DNA of 64,000 bases from Membranipora membranacea (GCA_914767715.1 OU612066.1:21116283-21180282), one strand, 5' to 3'; numbered from the stretch's first letter, positions 22,943 to 35,412 are shown. Numbers and translations: made by a program. Notes: generated by a model from the letters alone, not told the origin.

Positions 22943-25900
22943 CTACTGTTCTATTTTAAGCGCTGTCATGACTTTACTTATCAGATCTTCTTTCTTATCT
23001 TTAGTTCTGACCGTCACACCTCGCTGTTTGAGCCATGAAGTCAGGCAGGCATTACTAGCCTTGGATATCTGGAGGAGAAAAAAATTCAGTTGAGGATGCG
23101 TTGCTGATGTTGAATTATCAGAGAGGAAACATCAAGCATGCAGCCATTATGGTCTAAGTAGGATTCTGATAATATGAAGCTCGAATCATTTTGTCATGCA
23201 TTGAAACAAGGGAGGATAACTTGATGCAATTAAACAGATGATAGAGATTATTATGATAACGGTTTAAGATTCCAAAGTGATATTCAGCGGTCAAATTGTT
23301 CAAAGTCATCGATCGGGATGATAGTGTTCTAGTTTTCAAGTTGAAACTTCATGTGAACAGACTCTTAGTTGCTAAGACTCCCCTGAGAACACTTACAGCT
23401 CCTGTATTTACCAGAGACATTATTACTGCGTGTGAATCACCAGAGCTGTCTTCTGTTGTCTTCATCTTTTTACTGCCCTGAAAACCAATCAAGTATAAAG
23501 CTGCAGTTCATCAAACAATCATACAATCCTCCTATATGAAGTTTGATCCAATTTTTACCGCATTGCAATTGTTTCCATGTTACTGGTGAGCTGCCAGCAA
23601 ATGAAAGACTCGAGCGGGGGCAACGCTTGACCTACATTCCTCCATTTCCTTCAGCGGCATATTTATGTATTGGGGTAACATAATATGGCATAACATTGAT
23701 AAAACGGTAAAAAAGTGTTTGATTACACCTCAAATCTGTTGAAACAGCATTTATTTACTTCAATAAATTATTTATTACTATTCTTGTGTGAGAGCTACTG
23801 GGATTATTATTTTCATTGTTTATAATGCAACTAAAGGCCAGATATAGTGAACAATTCCTCATTGATATCAAGCTTACATGATTCAAACAAAGAGGTAGGC
23901 ATCATACTAGCAGACAAACCTGTGTTGGTGTTTGGATACAGGAAATGTCTCTTTTGACACCAACAGCTTTGGGAGTTTTAAGTATACTGACAGGCAGCAA
24001 GCCTGTCGTACTCTTTACACCAAGACAACGATTTGCAGCCGAGATACCAGTAGGAGCGCTCTGATCTAAAACATCATTCAACAAACAATCCATTCAGATT
24101 TATTATAGTATGATACAATTTACCTCCTTTTGGATTATCAAGCCAACAGCCGACTGACCAGCCGAATGAGAATGACATGAATGCAGGCAAATCAGATCAA
24201 CATTGATCCACAATCAAGTGTGGTCTCTCAACATTGTCAACACAATATTCAGCGAAATGAGAAAAAAATGTTCAACCTCCATCATATCGGTATCAGCGAC
24301 CAGCGTGTAACATGTAGCCCTAGATTTACCAACTGTAGGGAAAATATACAATAGGACACAATAAGTTTCTCCACTGTAAGGCTTTTGTGTACTTAATTGA
24401 ACCAAACTACCAAACTTCTACTTACCGTTATTTTTCTTAAACAGCGGAGTGACAGGATTCTTAGTGGAGAGTTTATCTGAGAATTTGAGATTTATCCCTC
24501 CTTGCTGATGATTAGTAGAAGCAGTTCTGACAGCAGAGGTCACAGAGAGGTCATTGGTGAGGGTCTTACTCTTCACCCTCTGCTTTATCAGGAATGAAGG
24601 GATCTGAGGCTTCATCTTAATTGGTCCTGAAGAGCCTAAGTTCTGCCCTGTATTAAGGAAAACTTCGATGAGAATACAATCCACTCAGGATGATATAAGT
24701 GTCTTACAGGTGAAAAAGTTTTGGAAGTACCAGCAGGCCTGTAGAAAATACTAGGCATTATTATATGGAGAATTTAGCAAGTCACCTTTGATTTCATTAT
24801 CCGGTAAAGTAACAACAGTTTCTCTAGTCAGATTGAGCGAGTTACTGGTAGTAGAAGTCGTCTGCTCTGTATTAGTATCGGCTGATTTTTTAGCCTGCCG
24901 GAGTGATGCATCTGATAAACTGCTGGTCTTACAGACAACTGGTACAGTGTTAGGTCTACTGGGTAGCTGGAACATCAGTATAGAATAGGATATTGACTGC
25001 GTCTGGTACAAGGGCTCTGTTGGGAGTTTGTGACATTCCACATTTATACTTCTCTGCTTTCACTTTCAGATTCTCACCATATTTATGGAAGAGATAAAAC
25101 ATTGGCCCAAACGGTAAATGCTTTAGGACATTAACTATCAATGAAAGGAAATGATGAATTTAAAAGTGAAATTTGTGTTTAAACCCCATAAAATGAAATC
25201 ATTTCAAGCTTCGGTATACAATTGCGAGTAGTCCATAACATAAAGGGCGAAACATATTTACTGCTTCGCAGTAAAAACAGTAAAAAAAACGGTATCAAAT
25301 ATATTTCAGTCCAAGGAGAGCCACTCACAGAATGGTTTGTTGGTATAGTATACAGCTGTGGAGTAGCGTTGTGAGCATTACGAGATAAAGATATCTTCAC
25401 ACCACATACAGACTTCATCAGAGTACGTATATCAGAGATGAAGGTATCACACAGTGCCTGTCTGTCCTTTATCTGACTGATATAACCTGACTGTCTCACA
25501 CAAACTGAGGGATATCTGTCTCAACAAAGCTAAGGAAATCAATGAAATCTCATCCAAATAGCATGGCTGATTTCTGACACATACAACGCTCCAAGACGGT
25601 TTTATCAACAGCTAATTAGGAACTATACTCCCCTTTCAATATGTGTCCTACCATACCATGCATACCATACCAGTTAGGTTCATTTGCTAGCAGCTGTTTT
25701 CAGGAACCAATTAAACTCAAGCGCATTTTTTTTACTACCACCGAAGGTTTTTTTAATCTGCCACTACTCCTATTGGCCCATCGAAACCGGTTGAACAATG
25801 CTAAGTTGATTCCAGTAAAAAAAGTGGTGATTGTGAGGATACGTAAATAATTTGTTTCCGATGAGTTTGAAGTTGATTTGATAGTAGAGCAAGTTCCCAT

Positions 25901-28086
25901 CAGAGTCAGGTAATCTGTATCCGTATGTATTCTTCCAATATCGCTTCATATCTTTGTAAGATTTGAATCCACCATCACCAGAAGTGGGTAGAGTATGACT
26001 TATACTAAACACCTGACCTTTCTTATTGCTAAAAGAAAGGTCTAGTCACAGATAACGTGAGGATGAATAACTGATCTAACATCGAGTTATTCAAATCCAG
26101 ATCAATACATTGCACTCGAACGAAAGGTACTGGCTTTAGGCTTTTTGAGTTTTGTTTATTCAAGGAGTAAGCTTTTTGTTGTGTTGCATGATTTTCTGAT
26201 AAAATTCAGATGAGAGTTATCCTCTCCTCGGCGAACCGTCCATTTATATGCGGGTTCTTTGGTTTGTTTTCAGGGACTTGACAGGTAATGATGGTAGTTT
26301 AGTACTTGATTTCAATGAAATGATCAACAATGTGCATCAATTTGTAAAATCTCAATACCTTGGTAAAATGTGGCACCACTTGCTGCCAATAGCCTGCTGT
26401 GGAATTACAATATGTTCATCACTCTCAAATGCCTGTATTGTATGATGACTTATGTCCAAATCTCCTAGCTACAATTAAGATATGCGGATATCATTAATAT
26501 TAAACTAGCCTGGCAAAGATCAAATAAGCGAGGTAGCAAATTTGTTGTAATTACTGAAGCCAAAATGCAATCGATTTGGAAAATAACTTTCAAGTCTCAC
26601 CGATATAGCTGGAATAGTCATTGAGAGAGGTGATAGAATTATTGTGAACTTTCCAGGAGTAAAGTTGACATCAACTTTCAATATACTTTTCTTCATAGGA
26701 TCGGTAAGAAATTCTCTACCATGAACAAGATAATCACCAACTATATTCCAGTTAGGAGCCATCTTAGCAGTCAGGGTGTATTTGAAGCATGAGCTGTATT
26801 GATAGTAAGTCACTGGACCTGGTTTGGATACCTGGATAAATAAATATAAAGTTAGGATGGAGGTTATTTTCGTTGAAGTTAATATTGATAACGGAACGCT
26901 GAAATATCTCATTTGCTGCTGTTTGTACCCTTTAGGGAGAAGAAAGTGTTTTTTCACCTTGAAGTTCTGTTTCTTGAGCCTGTTTAACAGTGTTCCTTCA
27001 GTATAATATGATTTCTAGAAAAAAAGCAGTGGAGAAAGCGGTTAAATATCTGAATTCATTACATTTACAGATTACATGTAACAACAAATGCACAAAATCT
27101 ACCGAGACCGAATCACTGCTTGGTAAGAGTAATGAGTTGCATTTTCTCCTACTCACCGGCATTCTGCTTGCAGGATAGCCTTGTGACATAGTCTATCTCT
27201 GCAGCACAGCAGTGGGGGCGCTGCCTTCCATCAAGAAAGGCAACTCCCAGGGTTCAAGGTTATGAGATATCAAAACCAGTGTTCCATTTAGGCCCAAATA
27301 TTTCCAAATTATGGGTTTCTATTGTTTTCCCAATTTTGGTACTCAGACTAGGTGAATTAGTTCAAGCCCTATGCTGCAGAGACGAACGTATGCCTCAACA
27401 GTTCGCACATGCGCAGACTGACTCACCGGTAGAATTATCTGTATTGAAGAGGCAGCCATGCTAATAGGAGAAGCTAATATGAGTGGTTCAGTAAAAATGA
27501 GCTCTCTAAAAATACATTGGAAATGAGACTCTAATTCCTTACTTGCAAATTTACGACTTAGCCAGTATAGCCATCTGGAGTTACAAGCAATTATACTATG
27601 TTATACATTATACTATTCCGACGTCCATGGTCAGTGTACAAGTATTTAAATAGAACTGAGATGCCATATGGTTGAAATTATTCTCAATTTTAATAAAGAT
27701 AACGGTGACCGTAATTGCTAGATATGTTAGGACTCATCAAGTAAGCTCAGTTTATTGCAGTACCGGTAACAAGAGTAACATTGAAAAAAATCTTTAGTAT
27801 GTACTTCTTAACACTTATCTTGCATACAGATAGTAAGTTTGAAAACTCTTTACTAACTCACTTTCTAAATTAGTCTCATTACTCTAACAGTGTACATACT
27901 AAACTGAAGACGTACATTATTATTATTATTATAAATGGAATCATCATTATTATCACCATCATTTGTTAAAATCAGTATAGCATACCTGCATTTGATCACA
28001 TGTCCTAGTGAAGATGGTGTTATCACTGAGATGGAAAATAGACTCTCGAGTGTTGGTGTCACTCCAAAGAAGAGAAACTGTGTCAT
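22943..28086 (-). CDS. C18orf63-like protein (DUF4708 family)
   Basis: Exons from 5' to 3': 27986-28086, 26958-27014, 26601-26831, 26359-26468, 25843-26028, 25329-25515, 24786-24966, 24426-24647, 23920-24065, 23397-23477, 22943-23068. From 27014 to the stop (509 codons) all phases agree. Similarity to vertebrate C18orf63 is clear from memory of the family: the start FLFFGVTP, the AKMAPNWN and HGREFL segment, SKWCHILPS followed by KGQV, YKDMKRYWKNTYGY, and KLFTYP followed by CVRQ. The link between exon 1 (ending in two bases of a codon) and the exon at 27014 is unresolved. At least one exon, perhaps at 27147-27188, is missing. The linker region is Ser/Thr/Lys-rich and low in order. The last exon encodes a SAP-like helix pair (WLKQRGV then KKEDLISKV). 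The family has no established biochemical role that I know of. Confidence 0.82.
23541..23632. repeat. Degenerate hairpin element in a C18orf63-like intron
   Basis: It begins GATCCAATTTTTACCGCATT and resembles the left end of the elements at 5231 and 55143. The right end (CAACGCTTGACC) is weakly related. Confidence 0.4.
24112..24211. repeat. Hairpin element in a C18orf63-like intron
   Basis: The ends are GATACAATTTACCTCC and ATGCAGGCAAATCAGATCAA. It is very similar to the copy at 5231-5327, and the flanks also match. So this copy and that one were duplicated together with the C18orf63-like exon. Confidence 0.6.
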
Positions 28087-28463
28087 TTTTCATTCAATCC
28101 TTAGAAGTGGCAGTCCTTTATTCTTACTGCTTCTTCTGCTTGGCACAAACTGCTAGTCACACAAAACTGTAACCAAGAAATGTCAGATATGTTGTAGCAA
28201 GGAGTGATTGTATATGCATAGATACATATAGGGGTGTTGTTTCTCAGACTCGGTAGGCCAATTAGAATTTGTCTTTTCAAGGGCAATGTAGTTAACATAG
28301 ACATCGATCTGATGATGATTTTCTTTATCTAATTTAAGGATAAGCTACATGGGAGTGGCAGGCTCAAAGTTCAAATTTTTGTAACTAAAATTGACCTGGA
28401 TGCTTATTGAACATCCATCCATGGTCACATAATATTACTATTTCCCATTTAGACAGATGATAC
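28087..28463. other. Intergenic stretch upstream of the C18orf63-like gene
   Basis: No coding exon is visible. It likely contains the promoter of the minus-strand gene starting at 28086. Confidence 0.35.
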
Positions 28464-28740
28464 AGGGGGGGGGGGTCTTTCAATTAAAATGCATGATGCT
28501 TTATAAAGCCAATTTTCATTAGCACTACCTACTATAACATCGCACCAAATTATTAAGCTCTTGGCCTTTCAATAAGATAACTTTGCCCCCCTCCCAAATT
28601 ACTCACCGGGATGAATGAAGCCTAATAATTAGTTACATCTATGTGTCAGCGATTTTGGAATGAGGCTAAAGCAGGTCTTGCTCAGTCACTGAGTGATCGA
28701 TTAGGATTTATTTTGGCTGTTTTTAATTGAAAGACCCCCC
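28464..28740. repeat. Inverted-repeat element, GGGGTCTTTCAATTA family
   Basis: It starts with a G-run plus GTCTTTCAATTAAAA and ends TTTTTAATTGAAAGACCCCC. Inside are degenerate internal copies of GATCGCTCAGTCACT-like text. Other copies are at 35413, 43764 and 55823. It is a non-autonomous element with terminal inverted repeats and no coding capacity. Confidence 0.75.
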
Positions 28741-29120
28741 AGTTCAGTTCTAATGGTAATTTCATAGTATGATGATGATGTTCTTATTGAATACACACAG
28801 CACTTTTGTACACAGGCCTTCCGTAGTTGGTGCGAGTCCAGAGTCGAGTACCCCAGTGGACCACTTGGATACTCGACCACTGCTGACACTGGCTGGGGCG
28901 CTCCTCCACACTGCACAGGGTATTATTAATAAATTATTGATGGGCTGTATCCATCATGGGTCATGGAGTGATACCTTTGAATACCTTTGACGACTTTGAA
29001 CACTCAGGAACACTAAAGTAAGATGAGTGCCTCATTTGACTAACAGTGTGTCAAGGGGTTTTTTACTACAGGGGTTACAGCAATCTGCTGTTCTTTCTGC
29101 ATCGGTGGGTGTTTTGGTAG
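28741..29120. other. Stretch between inverted-repeat element and retrotransposon
   Basis: No supported gene. It may include the 3' untranslated tail of the minus-strand retrotransposon, whose end I cannot place. Confidence 0.3.
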
Positions 29121-30560
29121 TTCCTAGTCTCCTTTACAGGGGGTTGAACTACTTCTCTTTTTTTCCAGTTGTGCTCTGGGATTTGTACCTTGCAAATTGT
29201 GTCCTCTTGTATCTCTTATGGTTCTTGGTAGAAAACTACCGTGAAAAGCTTGAGATGCTGCATAGACAGAGGTCATTTCACCTCTGGCAGCAGCCCTTGT
29301 CGTCATGGTCATATTTGCCCGATCCGTGGATATTTCGTCGTAGGCCTGAGCCAGGGTGTTATGTGTTTCCTCATCCGAGAGTATTTTCGTCAGCAGAGTC
29401 AGTCTGTGATTTTTTCTTCTCTGTTGTTAAGACTGGAGGCCAAGCTCGGAGCCAGCCTCAGTGACACTCTCTCTGCCTTTGAGGCAGCTAATAAATCGTA
29501 TTGCTCGAATTTGTACCATCTCGAGAGACTCAATGTCCTTATTCAGCGTTGGATCCCAGATCGTGTCAGCGTACTCAAGTACGGGACGACACAGCCTTGA
29601 ATATGCCAGTAGGCGCCCTTCCCTTGGAGCATCATGTAAGATATGTTTGATGGCTCCAAGTGTCCTGGAAGCCTTCTCCTTCTTTAGCGTCATACGTTGG
29701 TCAAACTTAAGGTCAGATTGCAAAATAACACCAAGGTACTTTGTATCACTGACCCATTCCATACCTGTGCTCCCTAGTCTAAAGAGAGGTCTGTAATCTT
29801 GATTTCCAAAGGATAACACATGGCATTTGGTGTCATTAAATTGCATTTTCCATTCGACAGACCATCTGTATATAGCATCTATATTTGACTGAAATCTAGT
29901 GGCATCAGCAGGAGTGGAAACTGGTTGGTATAGTACCGTGTCATCAGCGTAGAGGCTTACACTGCAGTCTACTGTAGCTGGGAGATCATTGATGTAGATC
30001 AAGAACAGTGTTGGGCCGAGAACTGACCCCTGTGGGACTCCAGATGTGACAGCCAATTCTCCAGACTCTTGACCAATGACAACAACCCTCTGTCTCCTGT
30101 CAGTAAGAAAGTCTTGGATACAGTTTATAAGCTGGGGATGTAAATCAGGAACTTTTCTGAGCTTTTGCATCAGGAGGGAATGTGGAACTTCATCAAAAGC
30201 TTTCTTGATGTCCAGTACTACAACATGTGTAGTTTTTGATGATTCAGAGTTGCGTCTCACAAGACATGCCTCTTCTAAAGCCATGTTGTCTGTTGTGAAG
30301 AAAATCATTCAGTTTTTAATTCAGATAGTGAAGGATGATGTGTTCCAACATCTTACATGGGATACTGTGTAAGGGAGATGAGTCGATAGTTGTTTGCTGC
30401 ATCTTTTTTATCACCTTTATTATGCACTTGAGTGACATATGCAAGCTTCCACTGTGCTGGGAGTTGCCCTGTTTCTATTGACGCCTGGAAAATGTGTTTG
30501 AGGCAGGTTGATGACATCTTGGTGTCAACAAGCAGATCTGGCTTTCTCATGAATCAGGTC
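29121..30560 (-). mobile_element. Broken non-LTR retrotransposon reverse transcriptase
   Basis: Minus-strand frames encode a reverse transcriptase of the LINE type. An N-terminal part at about 30350-30560 has QLPAQWKLAYVTQVHNKGDK and NNYRLISLT. The main body (29427-30308) has LDIKKAFDEVPHSLL, SGVPQGSVLGP and the catalytic YADD box. A C-terminal part (29121-29426) is in the same frame as the body. The copy is dead: a frame break separates the first two parts at about 30310-30360, and a TAA at 29427-29429 cuts the C-terminal part. No endonuclease domain or 5' region is visible, so it is 5'-truncated. The open frames on the opposite strand here are shadows. Confidence 0.88.
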
Positions 30561-31299
30561 CAGAGGACTTTCCGTTCGGCAGATTCTGGATTAAGTTAAT
30601 CAGTCCTTCAACGGTTATTTATCTCAATCAAATGGTATCTTTGTTTGTTGTCTCTAGTCGTTCGTCTTCTTTAAGTTGCTGATGTTGATGTATGTCCGGA
30701 TTTTTTTCATAGTTGGCAATGAGCTGAGAGCCTAATAATTAATTATAATAATAATAACGTGCTGGTGACTCAGATAGACTTTGATAGAGTTCAATGATGA
30801 TGATTTTGTGATTTTTTGTCAGTTTATTATGGCCTGAGGGTATGCAAGCATGTATTATTGAAGTCTAACAAGTAAATGAGTAAGTATAAAAGTATTATTT
30901 TAATACTCATTATTAGATCTACAATAAATAAAAACTACTTATTAATTAATAAAATAAAAATAAGAAAACCAACGATTTGCATTTTATTTTATTTTACTAC
31001 TTTTCCCAACTTATTTTTTTCCATTAATCTAGTATATGCATCAGTACATTGGTCTCCTGAGTACTTTTGTTTCATTTAGTTGCATTCAATTCACAGTGAG
31101 TGTGTGTGTTTGATGGTGTGTTTGATGGTTTGTGTTTCGAATTTTCCTCTCCTTTGTTCTTGGTTGTATTTTCGTTTCGTCTGCATTGCTAATGTCAGAT
31201 CACGTGATTTTTTAAAGCCATAAAATTAGCCAGATATTTTATGGATTAGATTGGACACTATCCGGAAACCTCCAATAGCCAAATATTAAAAGACTGAGG
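30561..31299. other. AT-rich gene-free stretch
   Basis: No coding exon or clear repeat structure is visible. 30880-31000 is very AT-rich. It lies between the retrotransposon and the 3.6-kb inverted-repeat element. Confidence 0.35.
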
Positions 31300-31432
31300 C
31301 TACGGCAGACGAGCTGCGCCAGGGGAGAAAATAATGTCAGATGGCACAGCTCGGCTAGAGGCAATTTACATGTGGCGCAGCTCGGCTAGAGGCGATTTAT
31401 GTGTGGCGCAGCTCGGCTAGTTTCAAAATTTG
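31300..31432 (+). repeat. Left terminal inverted repeat of the 3.6-kb element
   Basis: It contains CTACGGCAGACGAGCTGCGC followed by three spaced copies of (C/G)ACAGCTCGGCTAG or GCGCAGCTCGGCTAG, with spacers such as AGGCAATTTACATGTG. It ends TTTCAAAATTTG. Confidence 0.85.
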
Positions 31433-33863
31433 TTATCAAGAGCACATGATTCCCAATATTGATAGACTTGTAAAAGTTTGCTCATCTGTCGGAACTGATA
31501 AATGAGCGGGAATTTATCACAGCTCTATTGTTCAAGATCTAGCTGAAAAAGCAAGAGGACTATTTTTCATAAGTTGAACTAGGAGTGGCAGTCACAGCAG
31601 GGAGTCACAGTCAGTGTTTGAGAAGTTGCTTGACTTTCCCCACCTATGATATGGCTGTAAGTATAGTATAGTATTCTCCACAATAAGGTATGAAAGTTAT
31701 ATTATTAAGGTAGTGATTAAGTATCATTATCATCATGTGAAGGAATGATTGGATTGGATGTGATGATCATTTAAATAGGGCTACTAGTACTAGTACTTGT
31801 ACTACCTTAACCTACTTCTCTCTTCTACCAAGGAGTATCAGCTTCCCTGGTTGCTCCTTGCTTCTAACACTCACATCATTGCATTTTCTTATTTTGGTTG
31901 GTTTGGGCTTTATTGTGTGGGTGCACAAACAAAGCAATGAGCTGCCCAATGTTTTGATAGTTGGTAATGATGTTGATGAAATATGTATCAATCAAGAGTG
32001 ACTACTCACACTCACAGGCTACCTAGTACTAGTACTAAAGGCTGCTACTGAGTGAGGAATGGTCACAGGCCTACTCCAACATCTGGGTCAATGGCAGTGA
32101 GTATTTGACTACTCTTTTGGGTTTTTTTTATGTTTGAAACCCAACCAGGGGGGGGCAGTCAAACATTGCCAGAGACCAACCCAGGCTTTGGAGTAACTCG
32201 TGTATACAGTGTATACAATGTAAGGTGTGTAGTCATGTCTGCTAGATGTAGGGCATATACTGCAAGCGTAGAGAGGGCTTTAGAGCTCATCAAGTTACTT
32301 TGTTTAAAGTTTGACTGTGATTGATGTGTCAGTAATCTGTCCAAATAACATTTTTGTATGTTTACATGTTTTATTTTACAGCCTGTATGATTACGAAGGA
32401 GCATTTAGAGATTAACCAGAGATAAGCCATAGGAATCATATGCAATCATCACTAGACCGACTTAATCTTTGATCCCGTATAAACCTCAACATGTATCAGG
32501 ATTGCATTGGTAAGACCAAGGAGTTAGAGGGAACTCCTTGGTAAGACAGTGGCTGGTTCACTTAGCCGGATTTAAGATGCTGAGACTTCGCCAAGTAAAA
32601 GTATTTTCCAATGAACAACTAGAGATCCATGAGATTTTATACACAATAATAATGCCGTAGCACAGCTCATCGCCTAGTCTTTCAACATCTAACTGTATGT
32701 TGTAGATGATAAATCAATGTCAAGCATGCAACTTCAGTTAGTATCCAATGCTGTTGATAGTGATACCTAGGGAGTTTTTGCGGTATCAATTAGATGAACA
32801 AACTTCATCAGGGTGCTTGGTCACTGGGTGCAGGCCCCAGAGAACTGAGAAGAAGGTTCATTGCGTAAGGCAGTCCTCGCACCCTGCTATACTCTGCTTA
32901 AATCTATCAATAATAACCAGATCAAATGATTCACAGTGTTTTGTGCTGATCATTTTTATTTTCAGGTACATTGAATATAATATGTATAACGGCCACAGGT
33001 ATTCTGGCTCGTAGTCACATTGTTCCAACTTTTTTGGGTCAAACCAAACGCATATCCTTACTCCAACATTGGAGAGTGATAGTAAGTCCTTGGGTGAGCA
33101 AAATATATCAGGGAGTATGTATGATCAAGGAGTTGGGGACAAAATATAACAATTGTCCCTAACTCTCTGGTATGATTGTATCAGACATATGAGTTGTCCT
33201 CTCAACTAAAATCAATCCTCCTCCCAAGGTAGTCTGGTCATTTAGCTCAATTAGACAATTCGTGCACAAATCATTTACTCAGAATGCATAGGTATAGTTC
33301 TATCTATGAGAGAGTGATTTGGGAACGAGACCTAAGTAGGGCACCTAAGCTGTTTTTTATTCAAAGAACTTTCAGTCACTGTTGACAAAATTCTCATCTA
33401 TCTATGCGTTATTCTGTAGACTAAACAGCCAAGTCATATCATCCCTGTATGAATATAGATGGTAATACAGCCGTCACAAAAATGCGTCAAGTGAACTTTC
33501 TTAGGCATAGTATAATTATTATTGTGCTTAACTTACGTTACACAAAACAAATAACGAAAAAAGAAATAAAGGGACCAGTTATGTCAGCTCCTCAACAACA
33601 AACATGGTATGTAAGAAGAAAAAATAAAAATCCGACCAGAGAGAAAACTTTGATAATAATTTGGTACCCACTTACAGATTACAGTTGTCAAGTCAGTTCA
33701 CCGATGTATTTGTTGTCTATTAGAACTCACGATTGATTTGAATCAGCTTATCAGTGGCACTTTGGGCATTTATAATTCAAATGTGCTTGACTGCTTGAGT
33801 TCCTAAACTGAAAACCTGACCCACAAGCAATAAAAAAAATCAATAGATACTAAGACCGAGGAG
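31433..33863. other. Interior of the 3.6-kb element without a recognised gene
   Basis: Short open frames exist, but none shows a domain or a splice partner. A small hairpin at about 32510-32550 (ACCAAGGAGTTAGAGGGAAC then TCCTTGG) resembles text near 5945 and 50460. Confidence 0.35.
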
Positions 33864-34345
33864 TTAGACTTCTGTAAAGAGGTCATCTGGGCTTCTTTGT
33901 GGCACTACGTTGCAGACTCGTATCTCATAGTTGATCGGCAAGTTGCGTGTCGGCATATTGATCATCCAGATGACTTTATTTCCAACAATATTATGATAGA
34001 CCACTGGGCCATAGGCTAGTTTCAATGTTGTTGTCATCACCTTGTCTTCAACCGTTCTGAAAAGGGAAAATTATAATAGGATCAATTAATGCAGAAACCA
34101 AATGAGATGCTCAACTGTGAAAAAAAGTTCATATTCCTGGGTTATAGATAGAACTAAGAGGTCATTGAATGAAAGAATTGAATGTAATATGAAAGTCAAA
34201 CATTGCTACATACCCAGAAAGGTTTTGGAGTAGGACCATTGGCCCTTGGGCCAATTGGGTCATAGATAGATAAGATAGTAGTCTGCCAGTGAGTGAGGGT
34301 GCTGCATCATCATCAACATTCCACCAATTCTTTGACTCCCATTCA
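33864..34345 (-). CDS. Two-exon coding-like fragment, unknown product
   Basis: On the minus strand exon 34214-34345 joins exon 33864-34056 through a GT-AG intron in phase, and the second exon ends in TAA. The joined text (EWESKNWWNVDDD, then TVEDKVMTTTLKLAYGP and VIWMINMPTRNLPINYEIRV) looks like a folded protein C-terminus. I do not recognise it. The upstream exon needed to start it was not found. It lies inside the inverted-repeat element, so it may belong to that element, or the element may have captured it. It could also be a chance or decayed frame. Confidence 0.35.
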
Positions 34346-34794
34346 CTGTAACAATGAGTGATTCAATGACAAAAATTAAATACATACATACATAGATTCT
34401 ACAGATTGGTCCAGGAACTGTCTGTAGTGGAAGATCAAGGAGTGCTCCTAGCTAGTCCCTGCTGCTGGTCCTTGGTAAGACAGATTGGTTGGTGACAACA
34501 ATCACAACAGTTCACCTGACAGACTCCTCTCCTTTGTATATATCTTTTCTAAGGTGGTTCTATGTTGAGAATGTCTGATAGTGATAACATTAAAAAGGTC
34601 ACCTTTCAGTGCTCAGGCCAGTGAGTGATGCTCTAACCTCAAAGTCAGGCCTAGGACCCAATTATCAGACTCAGCTATCAAGATGGTGCAGACTTAGTTG
34701 TTAACAATCATACCTCCAAAACCCAAGTTGACTCTAACTTTTTCCGACTGAGTCATGACAGACTATCAAATTCATGAGTTGTGTTCTCATGGCT

Positions 34795-34929
34795 TCAAAA
34801 TTTGAAACTAGCCGAGCTGCGCCACACATAAATTGCCTCTAGCCGAGCTGCGCCACATGTTAATTGCATGTAGCCGAGCTGCGCCATTCCGAATTATTTT
34901 TACCACATGGCGCAGCTCGTCTGCCGTAG
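34795..34929 (-). repeat. Right terminal inverted repeat of the 3.6-kb element
   Basis: Reverse complement of the left end: CAAAATTTGAAACTAGCCGA, inverted GCGCAGCTCGGCTAG motifs, then CGTCTGCCGTAG. One internal spacer differs in length and sequence (ATTCCGAATTATTTTTACC). Confidence 0.85.
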
Positions 34930-35412
34930 AGGCTATACCAGAGTGTCAAGGCTAAAGGTCGAAAGTTTGTCCTCTAGTATTACAGTTAGTTTATAACTCA
35001 TTTATAACTCATCATATCTAGCCTGGATGTTGTGTGGGTCAGCAAAGCAGCCACATTGCACGTATGAACATAGTTTGTTGTGTCAATTATTGTATTGTAT
35101 TAATTATTGTAAACTCAACCGGTCACTGTCTTTTTTATTCCAGAGTCAGTTGCAATTTTAATTACCACCACTCCAATGTGCCTCTCTATCCTCCTTCACT
35201 CCTCGACAAGCCTTAGTTAGGTCTTACCTACTAACACACTTATTGTTTGCATGCATGTGCAGCCAGCCTGTGATAGTCTGTCTGAGAAGCTTGAGGGTGA
35301 GAGTCAACCAAAGCTTGTCTAAACCACAGGCATGGGACAGGTCATAACTACTCTAGAACCTGGAGCTCTGTGAGACATTGCCAGAGACTAACTAACTAAG
35401 ATCAAGGGGTCT
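34930..35412. other. Gene-free stretch
   Basis: No coding exon or repeat structure is seen between the 3.6-kb element and the next inverted-repeat element. Confidence 0.3.

Larger units (their letters stand above)
31300..34929. mobile_element. 3.6-kb element with long terminal inverted repeats
   Basis: The two ends are inverted copies over about 133 bases. The left end starts CTACGGCAGACGAGCTGCGC (31300). The right end finishes with the reverse complement, CGTCTGCCGTAG (34929). Each end holds several copies of GGCGCAGCTCGGCTAG: three at the left and three inverted copies at the right. AGG directly flanks both ends and may be a 3-base target duplication. No transposase motif is recognised inside. 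Two minus-strand coding-like exons (33864-34345) lie within. It could be a non-autonomous DNA transposon or two facing copies of a smaller element. The first is favoured because the termini match to the end. Confidence 0.65.

Noticed and set aside
29027-29800. Plus-strand open frames of up to 145 aa
   Set aside because: They are antisense to the minus-strand reverse transcriptase, which has recognisable motifs. They have no domain of their own.
29121-30560. Retrovirus or endogenous virus
   Set aside because: The reverse transcriptase has the LINE-type layout, with no long terminal repeats, protease, integrase or envelope-like sequence nearby.
31340-31425. Spaced direct repeats resembling a small CRISPR array
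   Set aside because: The GGCGCAGCTCGGCTAG motifs occur only three times per end, in inverted orientation at the two ends of a transposon-like element, and the host is an animal.
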